DNA from: Anaerolineae bacterium
GTDB taxonomy: Bacteria; Chloroflexota; Anaerolineae; Aggregatilineales; Phototrophicaceae
Assembly (NCBI GenBank): GCA_022841825.1
Contig: JALHQT010000001.1
Span: 1,054,001-1,118,000, forward strand
Direction of reading: 5' to 3'
Length of the DNA stretch: 64,000 nt
Part shown: positions 26,552 through 35,497 of the stretch, piece after piece
Numbering within the stretch: position 1 is the first letter of the stretch
Layout of the letters: each line of letters opens with the position of its first letter
The notes under the pieces: generated by a model
Database searches by the model: none
The model's input: only the letters and a program-made list of their open reading frames with translations
Told to the model about the DNA's origin: nothing
Program-made: the position numbers and the translations under genes

Positions 26552-27430
26552 CTACGCGCCTAGCGTTGCTGTTAAGCCCGCGCGGATATTGAGGTCACCC
26601 GGCAGCAGGCAGTTGTCCAAAAGTCGAGTTGTCCCATACCGCACGACCAGCGACAGCAGCAAAGGGGCTTGGCGCGCCGCCAGCACCGGGGCGAGCGTTC
26701 GCGGGTCGTTGACCGCGATATACTCGATCTCACCGCCGCACGACTCCAACGCCATCATTGCAGCGCCGCGCAGCACAGCGGGGTCACGCACGCCCTCATC
26801 ATATACCCACTGTGCCGCCAAAAGTGCGCGAGAGAGTGCCGCCGCGCCGATGCGCTGCTCAGAGGAAAGGTAGACGTTGCGCGAACTCATTGCCAGACCG
26901 TCGGCTTCGCGATAAGTCGGGATGACCGCAAGCTGAAGCGGGAAATTGAGATCGCGCACCATCCGCCGCAGGACAACGACCTGCTGCGCATCCTTCTGAC
27001 CGAAATAAGCAGTCGTCGGCTGAGTCAGGTTGAACAATTTGGCGACGACAGTGGTCACACCCTTAAAGTGACCTGGGCGACGCTCGCCTTCTAAGCCCTC
27101 AGCCGCCGCGCCCACTTCGACCGTCGTCTGATGGTCTGGCAGGTACATCATAGCCGGAGTTGGTGTGAACACGAGATCAACGCCGGCGTCCCGCAGCATA
27201 TCCAGATCGCGTTCGAGCGTACGCGGATATTGGCTGAAGTCCTCGCCGTCAGCGAACTGTGTCGGGTTGACAAAAACGGTGGCAATCACGCGGGTGTGGT
27301 CAGCCCTTGCCTCACGCACCAGCGCAAGATGTCCTTCATGCAGAGCACCCATCGTCAGCACGACGCCAACGCTCTCACCCAGGCTGCGTCGCGCCGCCCG
27401 CATCTGCTCAACCGAATCGACGACTTCCAC
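26552..27430 (-). CDS. panC: Pantothenate synthetase
   Basis: 292 residues. Nucleotidylyltransferase fold with the H-I-G-H-type motif in M-G-A-L-H-E-G-H-L, then V-F-V-N-P-T-Q-F, G-Q-K-D-A-Q-Q and M-S-S-R-N-V-Y-L, all diagnostic. It joins pantoate to beta-alanine with ATP. GTG start three bases after the panB stop; last gene of the operon, ending two bases from the convergent Rieske fusion gene. No panD is present in this window. Confidence 0.97.
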   Translation of the reverse strand: MEVVDSVEQMRAARRSLGESVGVVLTMGALHEGHLALVREARADHTRVIATVFVNPTQFADGEDFSQYPRTLERDLDMLRDAGVDLVFTPTPAMMYLPDHQTTVEVGAAAEGLEGERRPGHFKGVTTVVAKLFNLTQPTTAYFGQKDAQQVVVLRRMVRDLNFPLQLAVIPTYREADGLAMSSRNVYLSSEQRIGAAALSRALLAAQWVYDEGVRDPAVLRGAAMMALESCGGEIEYIAVNDPRTLAPVLAARQAPLLLSLVVRYGTTRLLDNCLLPGDLNIRAGLTATLGA

Positions 27431-27433
27431 CCG

Positions 27434-28282
27434 CTAATCCTCATCATCTTCAGCAAAGAGCGCGGACAGCACATCTGGCGACATATGGACGGCATGCTCG
27501 ATGGTCGGGAAGCGCCGGGCGCGAACATCTTCCGCATACTGGGTTAGGGCTGCCTTGAAGAGCGCCGCGCCTTCGACATACCGCTTGGCATGTTTCGGCA
27601 TAAAGGCTTCGAACAAGCCGAGAAGATCGTGAAAGACCTGCACCTGTCCATCGCAATCGGGTCCAGCGGCGATCCCAATCGTGGGGATATGCACCCGCTG
27701 TGTGATCAGGCGTCCCAGCTCGGCGGGCACGCCCTCGACGACCATCGCGAACGCGCCTGCGTTCTCGACCGCGACCGCGTCCTGCAAGAGCTGGCGCGCG
27801 GAGACCTCATCCTTACCCTGCATCCGCCGCAGTCCCCCCAACTTGTGCACACTCTGTGGCAGCAGCCCGATGTGCCCCATCACCGGGATACCAGCGCTGA
27901 CGATACGCTCAATCGTGGGCGCAAGTATTTCGCCACCTTCCATCTTGACCGCCCCAACACCGCCCTCCTGCATCATCCGCGCGCAGTTCATCAGCGCCTG
28001 TTCCGGGCTTATGCTGTACGTCATGAAGGGCATGTCGCCGATGACAAGCGGTTTTTCAGTCACGCGCGTCACGATCTGCGCATGGTAAATCACATGATCC
28101 AGGGTGACCGGCACCGGATTGTCGTAGCCCTGTATGACCATCCCCAGCGAGTCGCCGACCAGGATCGAATCGACTCCTGCCGCCTCCGCCAGCCGGGCGC
28201 TCGTCACATCATACGCTGTGAGCACTGTGATGGGTGTACCTTCGTCTGTCATCTTCTGAAAATCTCGGATCGTCACGCGCAT
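27434..28282 (-). CDS. panB: 3-methyl-2-oxobutanoate hydroxymethyltransferase
   Basis: 282 residues, TIM barrel. Family motifs: T-A-Y-D-V-T-S-A near the N-terminus, V-G-D-S-L-G-M-V with the metal-binding Asp, V-K-M-E-G-G and M-G-H-I-G-L-L-P-Q-S. It makes ketopantoate from ketoisovalerate and methylene-THF. It overlaps the upstream DUF2520 gene by ten bases and is followed directly by panC. The product ketopantoate must then be reduced by an enzyme not recognisable here as classical PanE. Confidence 0.97.
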   Translation of the reverse strand: MRVTIRDFQKMTDEGTPITVLTAYDVTSARLAEAAGVDSILVGDSLGMVIQGYDNPVPVTLDHVIYHAQIVTRVTEKPLVIGDMPFMTYSISPEQALMNCARMMQEGGVGAVKMEGGEILAPTIERIVSAGIPVMGHIGLLPQSVHKLGGLRRMQGKDEVSARQLLQDAVAVENAGAFAMVVEGVPAELGRLITQRVHIPTIGIAAGPDCDGQVQVFHDLLGLFEAFMPKHAKRYVEGAALFKAALTQYAEDVRARRFPTIEHAVHMSPDVLSALFAEDDED

Positions 28283-29181
28283 ACATCACCACCCATCGGA
28301 GATAACGGCAAAGTCAAGTCCCCTTCGATTGTAGCGCGCAGCGCTCCAGTATCCACCCCACGCGCCGCAGCGAGAGGCAGCGCCGCGAGCGCCAGCGAGC
28401 GGTAAAGTGCCAGCGCCTCCGGGTCACTCGCGAGCGCGGACATGTTCGCCGCGACAGTTCCGGCATCTCCACGCACCAGCGGTCCCGGCAGGGCTAAAGG
28501 CACTCCCTGGGCGGCGATATTCTCCAGGCTACCGCGCATGAGCGGAAGCAGCACCATGCTTGCCATTTCCTGCCCGATATTCAGTTGCCCAAGCAGCCGC
28601 TCCGCCAACGCATACAGGACGACCATGTAGTTACTGGCGATGACCAGCGAAGCATGGTAGAGCGCTTTCGATCCGGGCGGGATGTGCAGCGTCTGCCCGC
28701 CTAACCGATCAACCAAGGCATCCAACCAGTCAAACAGAGCAGAATCAGATGCCTCTGCCGCAAATGCAGTCCCCGCGAGCGAGCTGACCTCCTGCCCTGT
28801 GAATGGATAGGCGGGATGAAGCGAACCTACGGAAACACCGCGTTCATGCAGTGTGGACAATGCGGCTAGATCGCGCGCGCCAGACGTATGCACCAGCGCC
28901 CGATAGGTGCTGCTGCCCGCATCCAGTGCACCCGCGATTTGAGACGCCAGCGGCGAAATTGCATCGTCGGACACGGTCATCAGCGTCAAGTCGCACCGAC
29001 GCACAACCTGCTCTGGCGTGAGGCACACCTCCGCTCCAAGATCGGATGCCAGCGACGATGCGCGCGCAGGGTCGCGGTTGTAAACGGCGACTACGCGATA
29101 GCCCGCGCGATGTGCCAATCGCCCCAGCGCGCTGCCAACCTTACCAACGCCCAGGATGCCGAGTGTCGGAAGCGTGTTCAT
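28273..29181 (-). CDS. Rossmann-fold DUF2520 protein (candidate ketopantoate reductase)
   Basis: 302 residues. The N-terminal NAD(P)-binding domain begins L-G-I-L-G-V-G-K-V-G-S-A-L-G and has V-Y-N-R-D-P-A-R-A, where the Arg pattern suits NADPH. The middle has S-L-H-P-A-Y-P-F, and the C-terminal helical DUF2520 domain has A-L-Y-H-A-S-L-V-I-A-S-N-Y, with Lys and Asn residues placed as in 6-phosphogluconate-dehydrogenase-like reductases. The gene overlaps panB by ten bases. Homologues sit beside pan genes in other bacteria (Rv3603c next to panC-panD in Mycobacterium tuberculosis), so a ketopantoate reductase role is plausible but unproven. Confidence 0.82.
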   Translation of the reverse strand: MNTLPTLGILGVGKVGSALGRLAHRAGYRVVAVYNRDPARASSLASDLGAEVCLTPEQVVRRCDLTLMTVSDDAISPLASQIAGALDAGSSTYRALVHTSGARDLAALSTLHERGVSVGSLHPAYPFTGQEVSSLAGTAFAAEASDSALFDWLDALVDRLGGQTLHIPPGSKALYHASLVIASNYMVVLYALAERLLGQLNIGQEMASMVLLPLMRGSLENIAAQGVPLALPGPLVRGDAGTVAANMSALASDPEALALYRSLALAALPLAAARGVDTGALRATIEGDLTLPLSPMGGDVCA

Positions 29182-29996
29182 GTTCCAGGTGTTGGCGCAA
29201 GGGTCGCCAGTGGGGTCGCCGTTGGTGGAGGCGTGCTAATGAAGATGTTGACCATACAGGATGCCAATACGCTGTTGGTTACGTCGAAGACAGACAACCG
29301 GAACTGATACTCGCCCGGCTCAAAGACTGACGGCGTGAAGACATCAAGCTCGCCTGGCTCGTTGATGGGTGTGGTCGTCTGCGAAAGCACGGCGAAGTTA
29401 TCAAGACTGCCCCCGCGAATCTCCAGGCGATAGAACGCGAAATCCTGGACAAACGCCGTGCCGCGCACGGTGGTCGGATCAAAAACCAGCATTCCATTCG
29501 CCGGGACTTCCAGCGTTGCATTCGGCGTATTGCAACCGACGACATCCGGTGGGTTCGGCAGCAAAGTCCCAACAGGCGTCGGAGTCAGCGTGGGGGTTGC
29601 CAGCACGGCTTCGCCAAGCAGATCTTCGTTGATCACGACACCGCTCGTATCCGGCACAAAGCCCGCCCCAGCGGGCGCTGGCGTCGGCGAGCGAAAATCG
29701 CCATCGACGCGCACGACTGCCGTCACCTGATTGAGCGTGTCCAATTCTTCTCGCAGCAACGGCGCGACCACCTGCTGGACGCCCAGGACGACGAGCGCCA
29801 TCTGCCCAAGCAGAATCAGCGCTGTCCAGGCATTGCCCTGTTTTACACGGGCGAGTTCGCGTTCCAGCTCATAGTGAGTCTCGCGCCATTCGCGTCCCGC
29901 GCGTCGCAGGCTGAGGATCGATAGCAGCGCAAACACCCCAATGAAGATATACAATCCTGGGGCAACTTGCTCGACAAGAAATACCGCACCGCTCAT
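29178..29996 (-). CDS. Membrane-anchored protein with extracytoplasmic beta domain
   Basis: 272 residues. Two membrane helices (about residues 8-27 and 57-80) are separated by a charged loop; the rest is outside, with a Thr/Pro-rich linker (T-P-T-L-T-P-T-P), a beta-rich domain with two cysteines that may form a disulfide (V-V-G-C-N and L-A-S-C-M), and another Thr/Pro-rich end. It overlaps the flanking PNP and DUF2520 genes by four bases on each side, so it is tightly co-translated, but a link to purine or pantothenate metabolism is not obvious. Function unknown. Confidence 0.75.
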   Translation of the reverse strand: MSGAVFLVEQVAPGLYIFIGVFALLSILSLRRAGREWRETHYELERELARVKQGNAWTALILLGQMALVVLGVQQVVAPLLREELDTLNQVTAVVRVDGDFRSPTPAPAGAGFVPDTSGVVINEDLLGEAVLATPTLTPTPVGTLLPNPPDVVGCNTPNATLEVPANGMLVFDPTTVRGTAFVQDFAFYRLEIRGGSLDNFAVLSQTTTPINEPGELDVFTPSVFEPGEYQFRLSVFDVTNSVLASCMVNIFISTPPPTATPLATLAPTPGT

Positions 29997-30835
29997 AACG
30001 TGATTTCGCGCAACACACCTTTGATTAAAGAACGGAGCTTCGGCACGAGGACTTTCCCCGCTTCAAGCACTTCCTCGTGATTGGCATCGGTGTCCGCATC
30101 AACCTGGTCGATACAAACATTCGTGATGCCTGAAAACGCCAGGGTACGCATTCCGCCATGGCGCGCGGCAACAACCTCATGCACCGTGCTCATGCCGACA
30201 GCATCCGCGCCCAACGCGCGCAAAGCACGAATTTCTGCCGGAGACTCGAAGTTTGGACCCGCCACCGCACAATAGACGCCCTGATGAAGCCGAATTCCCT
30301 GGGACTCGGCGATGCGCACTGCCAGACGCCGTAGATCACGGTCGTAGGCATTTCCCATCCCTGGGAAGCGTACCCCCAATGAGTCTTCGTTAGGTCCGAT
30401 GAGTGGGTTATGCCCAGCCATCCCGACAAAGTTGATGTGATCCAGGATCAGCATCACATCGCCCACCGAGAACGCCCGGTTCACACCGCCCGCAGCATTC
30501 GTGAGGATGATCGTCTCGACGCCAAGCGCCTTCATCAGGCGGACGGCAAACGTCACCTGCGTCATTTCGTAGCCTTCGTAGAAGTGAACGCGACCACGCT
30601 GTACCAGTGTCGGCTTGCCTTCGAGATGACCGATGACGAACTTGCCCGCGTGACCATGAACGGTCGAACGTGGCATGCCGGGAATCTCCTCGTAGGGGAT
30701 TGAAACCGCATCCACGACTTCATCCGCAAGGCTGCCCAAGCCGCTGCCCAGAACAACACCATACTTTGGGGCGATCTGTGTCCGAACGGAAATCGCATCG
30801 GCTGCACGCTTGTAGTCAGCAGAGGTAATCTGCAT
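29993..30835 (-). CDS. Purine-nucleoside phosphorylase (trimeric type)
   Basis: 280 residues. Motifs of high-molecular-mass PNP: G-S-G-L-G-S-L (phosphate site), H-G-H-A-G, N-A-A-G-G-V-N, G-P-N-F-E-S-P-A-E and M-S-T-V-H-E-V-V-A-A-R-H. It phosphorolyses inosine/guanosine to base and ribose-1-phosphate. It is the first gene of the five-gene minus-strand operon ending in panC. The start ATG has GAAAGGA upstream, and a TATACT -10-like hexamer lies about 40 bases before the start. Confidence 0.95.
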   Translation of the reverse strand: MQITSADYKRAADAISVRTQIAPKYGVVLGSGLGSLADEVVDAVSIPYEEIPGMPRSTVHGHAGKFVIGHLEGKPTLVQRGRVHFYEGYEMTQVTFAVRLMKALGVETIILTNAAGGVNRAFSVGDVMLILDHINFVGMAGHNPLIGPNEDSLGVRFPGMGNAYDRDLRRLAVRIAESQGIRLHQGVYCAVAGPNFESPAEIRALRALGADAVGMSTVHEVVAARHGGMRTLAFSGITNVCIDQVDADTDANHEEVLEAGKVLVPKLRSLIKGVLREITL

Positions 30836-30993
30836 AACGACATCCTTTCAGCAAAGAAATACGAGTATACCCGACTCGACGTGAAAGTTCGCTTCTCACA
30901 GCATTACCGTCTATTAAGGATAGGCAATTGCATAATTCTGAATCTTTCGTCAAAATTGGTGTAAATCATGAAAAGTGACAGCATAATAGAAAT

Positions 30994-31269
30994 ATGGTTT
31001 CCTACCGCACCACCACCGAGCAAGACATGACACCGCTCATAGCCGAAAACGCTGTGCTGCAATACGTTCAGGCACACGAGCGGCTCTACGGTCGCCGCCC
31101 CAAAGACATCCGCGTGCTCAACCCGGACTGGGTGCTCGTTAATGGTGCCCAGATTCGTGTAGGCGAACTGGATCATCTGACGCGCCAGCTCATCCTGGAG
31201 TACAACCAGAGTATGACGCAGCGAAAAAGCCTTGTCCTCAAGCTCCTGAACTTCTTCCGCAACAGTTAA
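30994..31269 (+). CDS. Small conserved-looking protein of unknown function
   Basis: 91 residues, no signal or membrane segment. The middle reads A-E-N-A-V-L-Q-Y-V-Q-A-H-E-R-L-Y-G-R-R-P and the centre V-L-N-P-D-W-V-L-V-N-G, suggesting a real folded domain, with a basic C-terminal helix. A CATAAT hexamer ends nine bases before the ATG and there is no SD, so the message may be leaderless; an internal ATG at 31027 is the alternative start. It overlaps the converging repeat-protein gene by four bases. No function assigned. Confidence 0.6.
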   Translation: MVSYRTTTEQDMTPLIAENAVLQYVQAHERLYGRRPKDIRVLNPDWVLVNGAQIRVGELDHLTRQLILEYNQSMTQRKSLVLKLLNFFRNS

Positions 31270-32522
31270 CGCGCTGCGGCTGCGGTCTCGGTGCCCGTCC
31301 CGTCAATCCCTAATTGTGCAAAGGGACCCGACATCTCATCGGTCGATACCGAAAACACATTGATGCCACACCCGCGCGGACCATAACCAACCAGCAGCAT
31401 GTTTCCCTGGCGAATACCCACCCCCTCGACGGGTGTATTGCTGCCAAACGTCCAGGTCAATCCAAGTGTTGCGCCGTCGGAATTTGAATCAATCACCAGG
31501 CTGCCCGCATAATCTGAACCGTCCGGATTGATCCCGGTGACATCATAGGAGCCGCTCAGGTCTTCAGCAGCAGTTTTTCCCGGTGGCAGCAGCGCGCTCT
31601 CCGACCCACTGATGTCTGTCCCGATGAACGCCCACTGCCCGGATAACCCGCCATCGGGCATGATGAAGTACGACATCACCGCGCACTCTTCGCCACCGAA
31701 CGCCGCAGTCGCAATGTTGCCACGCAAAATGCCCACGCCTTCCAGCGTGCTCCCGCCTACAACCCAGGTGAAGGCATGCACCTGGTTATCCGCCGAGACA
31801 TCCAGTGTGCCCGTGTAACGACTGCCGTCCTGGTTGGTGCCCGTCACGTCGTGAGATCCCACGATATCCACCGGGGTCGCGCTCTCCGCTGCCACGCGGG
31901 TCTCCCCGATATTCGTCCAACTGCCGACGAGGCTGCCATCGCTTTGCACCTGGTAAGCCGCGACGCTGCACGTCGGCTCGCCATATGCCACTGCGATCAC
32001 ATCCCCTACGACGATGCCCGTACCGGTAAAGGTATTCCCCCCATAACTCTGCTCGACGTTGACTGTGACGTCACTCGTCGTTGTGATCAACATGCCACCA
32101 CTGATGCGATTCCCATCTGCGTCCTCGCCACTCAGCGCCATGTCCAAAATGTCGCCCTGGTTGCTCATGATTACGGCACGCTGGGTCTGCACAGTCGGCA
32201 TCCCTGGTACAGCCGACTGACCCTCAAAACCGTCGTCAGATCGCATGTAAGCGGCAACGCGGCACTGCGCATCACCGGACGCAACGGCGAACACATCGTT
32301 CACAAGCAATCCAGCGCCATAAAGCAGCGTTCCCAATTGATAAGAAACAATAAAGGCATCCCCATTTTCGAGGATCTCCATGCCGCCTGTGTACTCTCGA
32401 CCGTCCAACTCCGCCCCTGTCACGTAGTAATCGCCGCCATCAGCGGCTTCTTTTTGCGCAAGAACTGTTCTTCCAGACATCAGCAGTATGAGTACCAATG
32501 CTGCGCATAACCGCCGAACCAT
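31266..32522 (-). CDS. Secreted protein of four tandem beta-rich repeats
   Basis: 418 residues. Signal peptide at residues 1-22 (V-L-I-L-L-M-S-G-R-T-V-L-A-Q). The mature protein consists of four about 95-residue repeats, each with the plan x-V-T-G-x-N-x-D-G-S-x-Y-x-G, then W-x-x-G-G-x-x-x-x-G-V-G-I-x-x-G-N, one conserved Cys, and D-G-x-L-x-G-x-W. The third and fourth are closest to consensus; the second is the most diverged. SD GGAGG marks the ATG at 32522; the longer open frame upstream overlaps the MocA gene and is not used. Function unknown; perhaps a surface beta-sandwich or barrel. Confidence 0.8.
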   Translation of the reverse strand: MVRRLCAALVLILLMSGRTVLAQKEAADGGDYYVTGAELDGREYTGGMEILENGDAFIVSYQLGTLLYGAGLLVNDVFAVASGDAQCRVAAYMRSDDGFEGQSAVPGMPTVQTQRAVIMSNQGDILDMALSGEDADGNRISGGMLITTTSDVTVNVEQSYGGNTFTGTGIVVGDVIAVAYGEPTCSVAAYQVQSDGSLVGSWTNIGETRVAAESATPVDIVGSHDVTGTNQDGSRYTGTLDVSADNQVHAFTWVVGGSTLEGVGILRGNIATAAFGGEECAVMSYFIMPDGGLSGQWAFIGTDISGSESALLPPGKTAAEDLSGSYDVTGINPDGSDYAGSLVIDSNSDGATLGLTWTFGSNTPVEGVGIRQGNMLLVGYGPRGCGINVFSVSTDEMSGPFAQLGIDGTGTETAAAAR

Positions 32523-32589
32523 AGATCCCTCCGTATTGCTGCCTTGAGTGACCCTCAGTATACGAGCGAATGCGCTCGTCGTGCCACGA

Positions 32590-33939
32590 TCATGATCCAC
32601 CGAACGCCCGCCGCCGCTCCTCCGCGTAAGCCTCCGGCGTATCGATATCGCGCAGCACGCTGTCATCTGTCTCGACATAACCGATCTGATCATTGTGCCG
32701 ATTAATGACATCACGCGGCGCGCTTCCCGGCGGCAGATCAAGGACCTCCTGCCAATAGCGACGGTCGATGAGGATAGGATGACCCCGTCGCATATTGAAA
32801 CTCGGTGCGATGATGGTTCCAAGCCCCGCCGCATAAGCATCCAGGATGCGCCGCACAGTCTCACTTTGAAGCGACGGCTGATCGCCCAGGACAACCAACG
32901 CCGCATCCGCACTCTGATTGAGCGCCGCTCGCAGCCCTGCCTGAACGGACGAGAGCATCTCACCCGCCGCGAAATCGGGATTATGCAGACTGAGTGCGCA
33001 CGCACGATGCGCTGCCTCACTGACCGCTTCGGCATTGGCACCTGTGATGACCAGGACATCGTCGACCCCACCCGCCTTGACCATGCGGATGACATGTTCG
33101 ATGACGACATCACCCTCGCCCCAGGGCAGCAGTATCTTTTGGCTGCCCATCCGCCGAGACAAGCCGGCAGCCAGGACTATCGCACAGACGCGCCTGCGCA
33201 CCTCGCTGTCACCACCGCCGTTGTCGGCTTCCGTCGAGACGACCACGCAGTGAACATCGGGATGAATCAGTGTCAGTTGCGTAATCTGCGACGCCAACGC
33301 CTGCGCTTCAGCCGTGCGCGGAACACCATTCAGCAGCGCGACAAAGCGGCAGTCTTGTCGCGCGAGCGCCGCCGCGCCTAGCATGAGTGCGCCCGCAATC
33401 ACATCCGCGTCGATGGTTGCCCCATACGCGACGCCCGTGCTTTCCGCCAACGCGCGCGCATTATAAGCGTGCGCATCATCCAACGGCTGACCGAACGCTC
33501 GGTAGCCCACCACATTGACGATCAACGTCGCCCCCACTGGGATCAGCGGCTCGTGCGCGTACGGCGCTTTGATGGGCAGGCGACGCGCCCCATCGGCTTC
33601 GACAATCAACACGTCGGCTCCGGCTTCGCGCAGCAGTGAAGCTGCACGCTCGCGGTCGATTCCGTAGACCTTGTCATCCAGTACGCGCGAATATAAGAAG
33701 ACACAGCCTTTGTCGTCCAAGCGCGCCGCAAGCGTCATCTCCGCCGTCTCTGTACAGAATGTGGCAGGAAAGAGCGTCAACTGCTCTGCGCCTATGCGCG
33801 TCGTGGTCGTCACGAGTACGCGCCAACCACGCGCGCGCAGTTCCTGAGCCAGATGCGCCATGCTGGTCGTCTTGCCACCTGCGCCCACGAAAGCAACGAT
33901 CTCTCCACGTTTGATCGACAGTGCATCGGCAAGCTGCAT
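32590..33939 (-). CDS. YqeC-MocA fusion: accessory factor for (selenium-dependent) molybdenum hydroxylase
   Basis: 449 residues. The N-terminal half is a YqeC-like P-loop domain with V-G-A-G-G-K-T-T (residues 18-25) and V-E-A-D-G-A. The C-terminal half (from about residue 250) is a MobA/MocA nucleotidyltransferase with I-V-L-A-A-G-L-S-R-R-M-G, K-I-L-L-P and G-D-Q-P. MocA attaches CMP to the molybdenum cofactor; YqeC and YqeB are linked to selenium-dependent molybdenum hydroxylases. In E. coli the two are separate genes. Its partner hydroxylase genes and yqeB lie 1.5-8 kb away on the same strand. Confidence 0.88.
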   Translation of the reverse strand: MQLADALSIKRGEIVAFVGAGGKTTSMAHLAQELRARGWRVLVTTTTRIGAEQLTLFPATFCTETAEMTLAARLDDKGCVFLYSRVLDDKVYGIDRERAASLLREAGADVLIVEADGARRLPIKAPYAHEPLIPVGATLIVNVVGYRAFGQPLDDAHAYNARALAESTGVAYGATIDADVIAGALMLGAAALARQDCRFVALLNGVPRTAEAQALASQITQLTLIHPDVHCVVVSTEADNGGGDSEVRRRVCAIVLAAGLSRRMGSQKILLPWGEGDVVIEHVIRMVKAGGVDDVLVITGANAEAVSEAAHRACALSLHNPDFAAGEMLSSVQAGLRAALNQSADAALVVLGDQPSLQSETVRRILDAYAAGLGTIIAPSFNMRRGHPILIDRRYWQEVLDLPPGSAPRDVINRHNDQIGYVETDDSVLRDIDTPEAYAEERRRAFGGS

Positions 33940-34033
33940 ACGCGCATCCTATCTTCGCCCTACGCAGGGGTAGTCGTCTGGGGAAAATGGTATTATTGGA
34001 GCGGGTGTTTGCACTTCATACAAGGAAATCCAT

Positions 34034-35497
34034 ATGCGCAGACTATTCTTGCTCACGCTGCTATGCCTCATGCTCACGTCGCCCATCGCGGCTTACGCCC
34101 AGTTGGGCGATGTACTGACGTATGGCAGCCCGGTCAGCGGCACGCTGACCGCCGAAGCGTTGGAACGGCGCTATATCTTTGAAGCCGCCGAAGGCGACAT
34201 CATCACCGCACGCATGTCCGCCGTCACGCAGGATCTGGATACCTTCGTCACGCTGCTTGACCCGAATGGCGCGACCATCCTCGCGGATGATGACAGCGGC
34301 GGCAATCGTAATTCCCTGCTGGGTCCCGTGCGCGTCAGCACAGCAGGCGCTTACATGCTCGTTGCGTCAAGCTGCTGCCCAGGCTCGCCAGAACCCTCGA
34401 CAGGCGAATACACTCTCGTCATTGATCGCGTCGCAGCGCAAACACTCGCGGTCGGCAGCGCGACCCCATTCGAGCTACCTGTGGGCGAAAGCATCGCCGT
34501 CTTCACACTTGACGTACAGGGTCCCGCGCTTGTCCGCTTTGATGTGAGCGGCTTGCAGGGCAGCGGCAATGTCATCCTGACCGCATTCGACGCACAGAAC
34601 ACCCAGCGCAGTTATGATGTCCGCAGCAGCGACCCCAACACCCTTTTCTACCCAACGCCGCCCGCGTATGCGCCATCTTCAGGAACATTCCTGATTGCCA
34701 TCCGACGCGATCTCAGTTCCACAACCGACAGCACCGGAGCACCGATGACTGGCATCAGCGCCGGTGTGGTGACCGCCCTGCCCATCGCGCTTGTGCCGTA
34801 TGCCCTCGGCACCACCCAGACGGGAACACTGGATGATGCGACACCTTCGCTTGGATACAGCTTCACTGGGGACACGAGTTCGCTTCTGTCGCTGGCGGGG
34901 AGCGCAACAGCAGACAGCGGCGACTTTGAGCTTTGGCTGTACTCACCGGACGGCAACATCAACTACAGCGCCTCCACAGCCTATACAGACAACAGCGCGT
35001 TCAACATTGATCCGCTGCAACTCGGCAGCGCGGGAACGTATGCGATGCTTGTGCAGCGCACGAACGAAACCGGAGCAGCGTTGACGGGCAGTAGCAGCGC
35101 CTTCTCGTTCACCTTGGGTGGCTCCACCGTCAGCAGCCTGATCCCTGGGCAAGCGATTACGGGCAGTGTGGACGCCGTCAATCTGGAGCGAACGTATCGG
35201 CTGGATGGGGTTGCTGGTCAGCGTCTCCGCTTCACGATCGCTCCAACGAGCGATGTTTTCGCACCCTCGCTGTTCATTCAGGGTCCAGAACTGCCGGTTG
35301 GAGACGACAGCGGCGGCAATGTTGGCGCGCCTGTCTTCAGCGCCAGCATGTCCAGCGCGACCAGCGCAACCTTCACCTACGAAGTCACGCTGCCCGTCAC
35401 CGGGGTCTACCTGGTTCGTGTCAGCAACGGGATTTTCAACGCAACCGGACCGGTCGCGGGCGACTTCAGCCTGCTTCTGGAAGCGGTGAGCGGCTGA
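34034..35497 (+). CDS. Secreted protein with PPC-type domains
   Basis: 487 residues. Signal peptide at residues 1-22 (ends A-Y-A-Q). At least two bacterial pre-peptidase C-terminal (PPC) beta-sandwich domains, one near the N-terminus (V-S-G-T-L-T-A-E-A-L-E-R-R-Y, then D-D-D-S-G-G-N) and one at the C-terminus (I-T-G-S-V-D-A-V-N-L-E-R-T-Y, then G-D-D-S-G-G-N), with one or two diverged copies between. The D-D-S-G-G-N loops may bind calcium. No enzyme domain is present. The SD AAGGAA precedes the ATG. It interrupts the molybdenum hydroxylase region on the opposite strand and overlaps the yqeB-like gene by 32 bases. Confidence 0.8.
   Translation: MRRLFLLTLLCLMLTSPIAAYAQLGDVLTYGSPVSGTLTAEALERRYIFEAAEGDIITARMSAVTQDLDTFVTLLDPNGATILADDDSGGNRNSLLGPVRVSTAGAYMLVASSCCPGSPEPSTGEYTLVIDRVAAQTLAVGSATPFELPVGESIAVFTLDVQGPALVRFDVSGLQGSGNVILTAFDAQNTQRSYDVRSSDPNTLFYPTPPAYAPSSGTFLIAIRRDLSSTTDSTGAPMTGISAGVVTALPIALVPYALGTTQTGTLDDATPSLGYSFTGDTSSLLSLAGSATADSGDFELWLYSPDGNINYSASTAYTDNSAFNIDPLQLGSAGTYAMLVQRTNETGAALTGSSSAFSFTLGGSTVSSLIPGQAITGSVDAVNLERTYRLDGVAGQRLRFTIAPTSDVFAPSLFIQGPELPVGDDSGGNVGAPVFSASMSSATSATFTYEVTLPVTGVYLVRVSNGIFNATGPVAGDFSLLLEAVSG

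Noticed and set aside
32523-33113. Extension of the four-repeat protein upstream into the MocA gene
   Set aside because: The signal peptide and the SD GGAGG fix the start at 32522; the extension is a shadow of MocA coding sequence.
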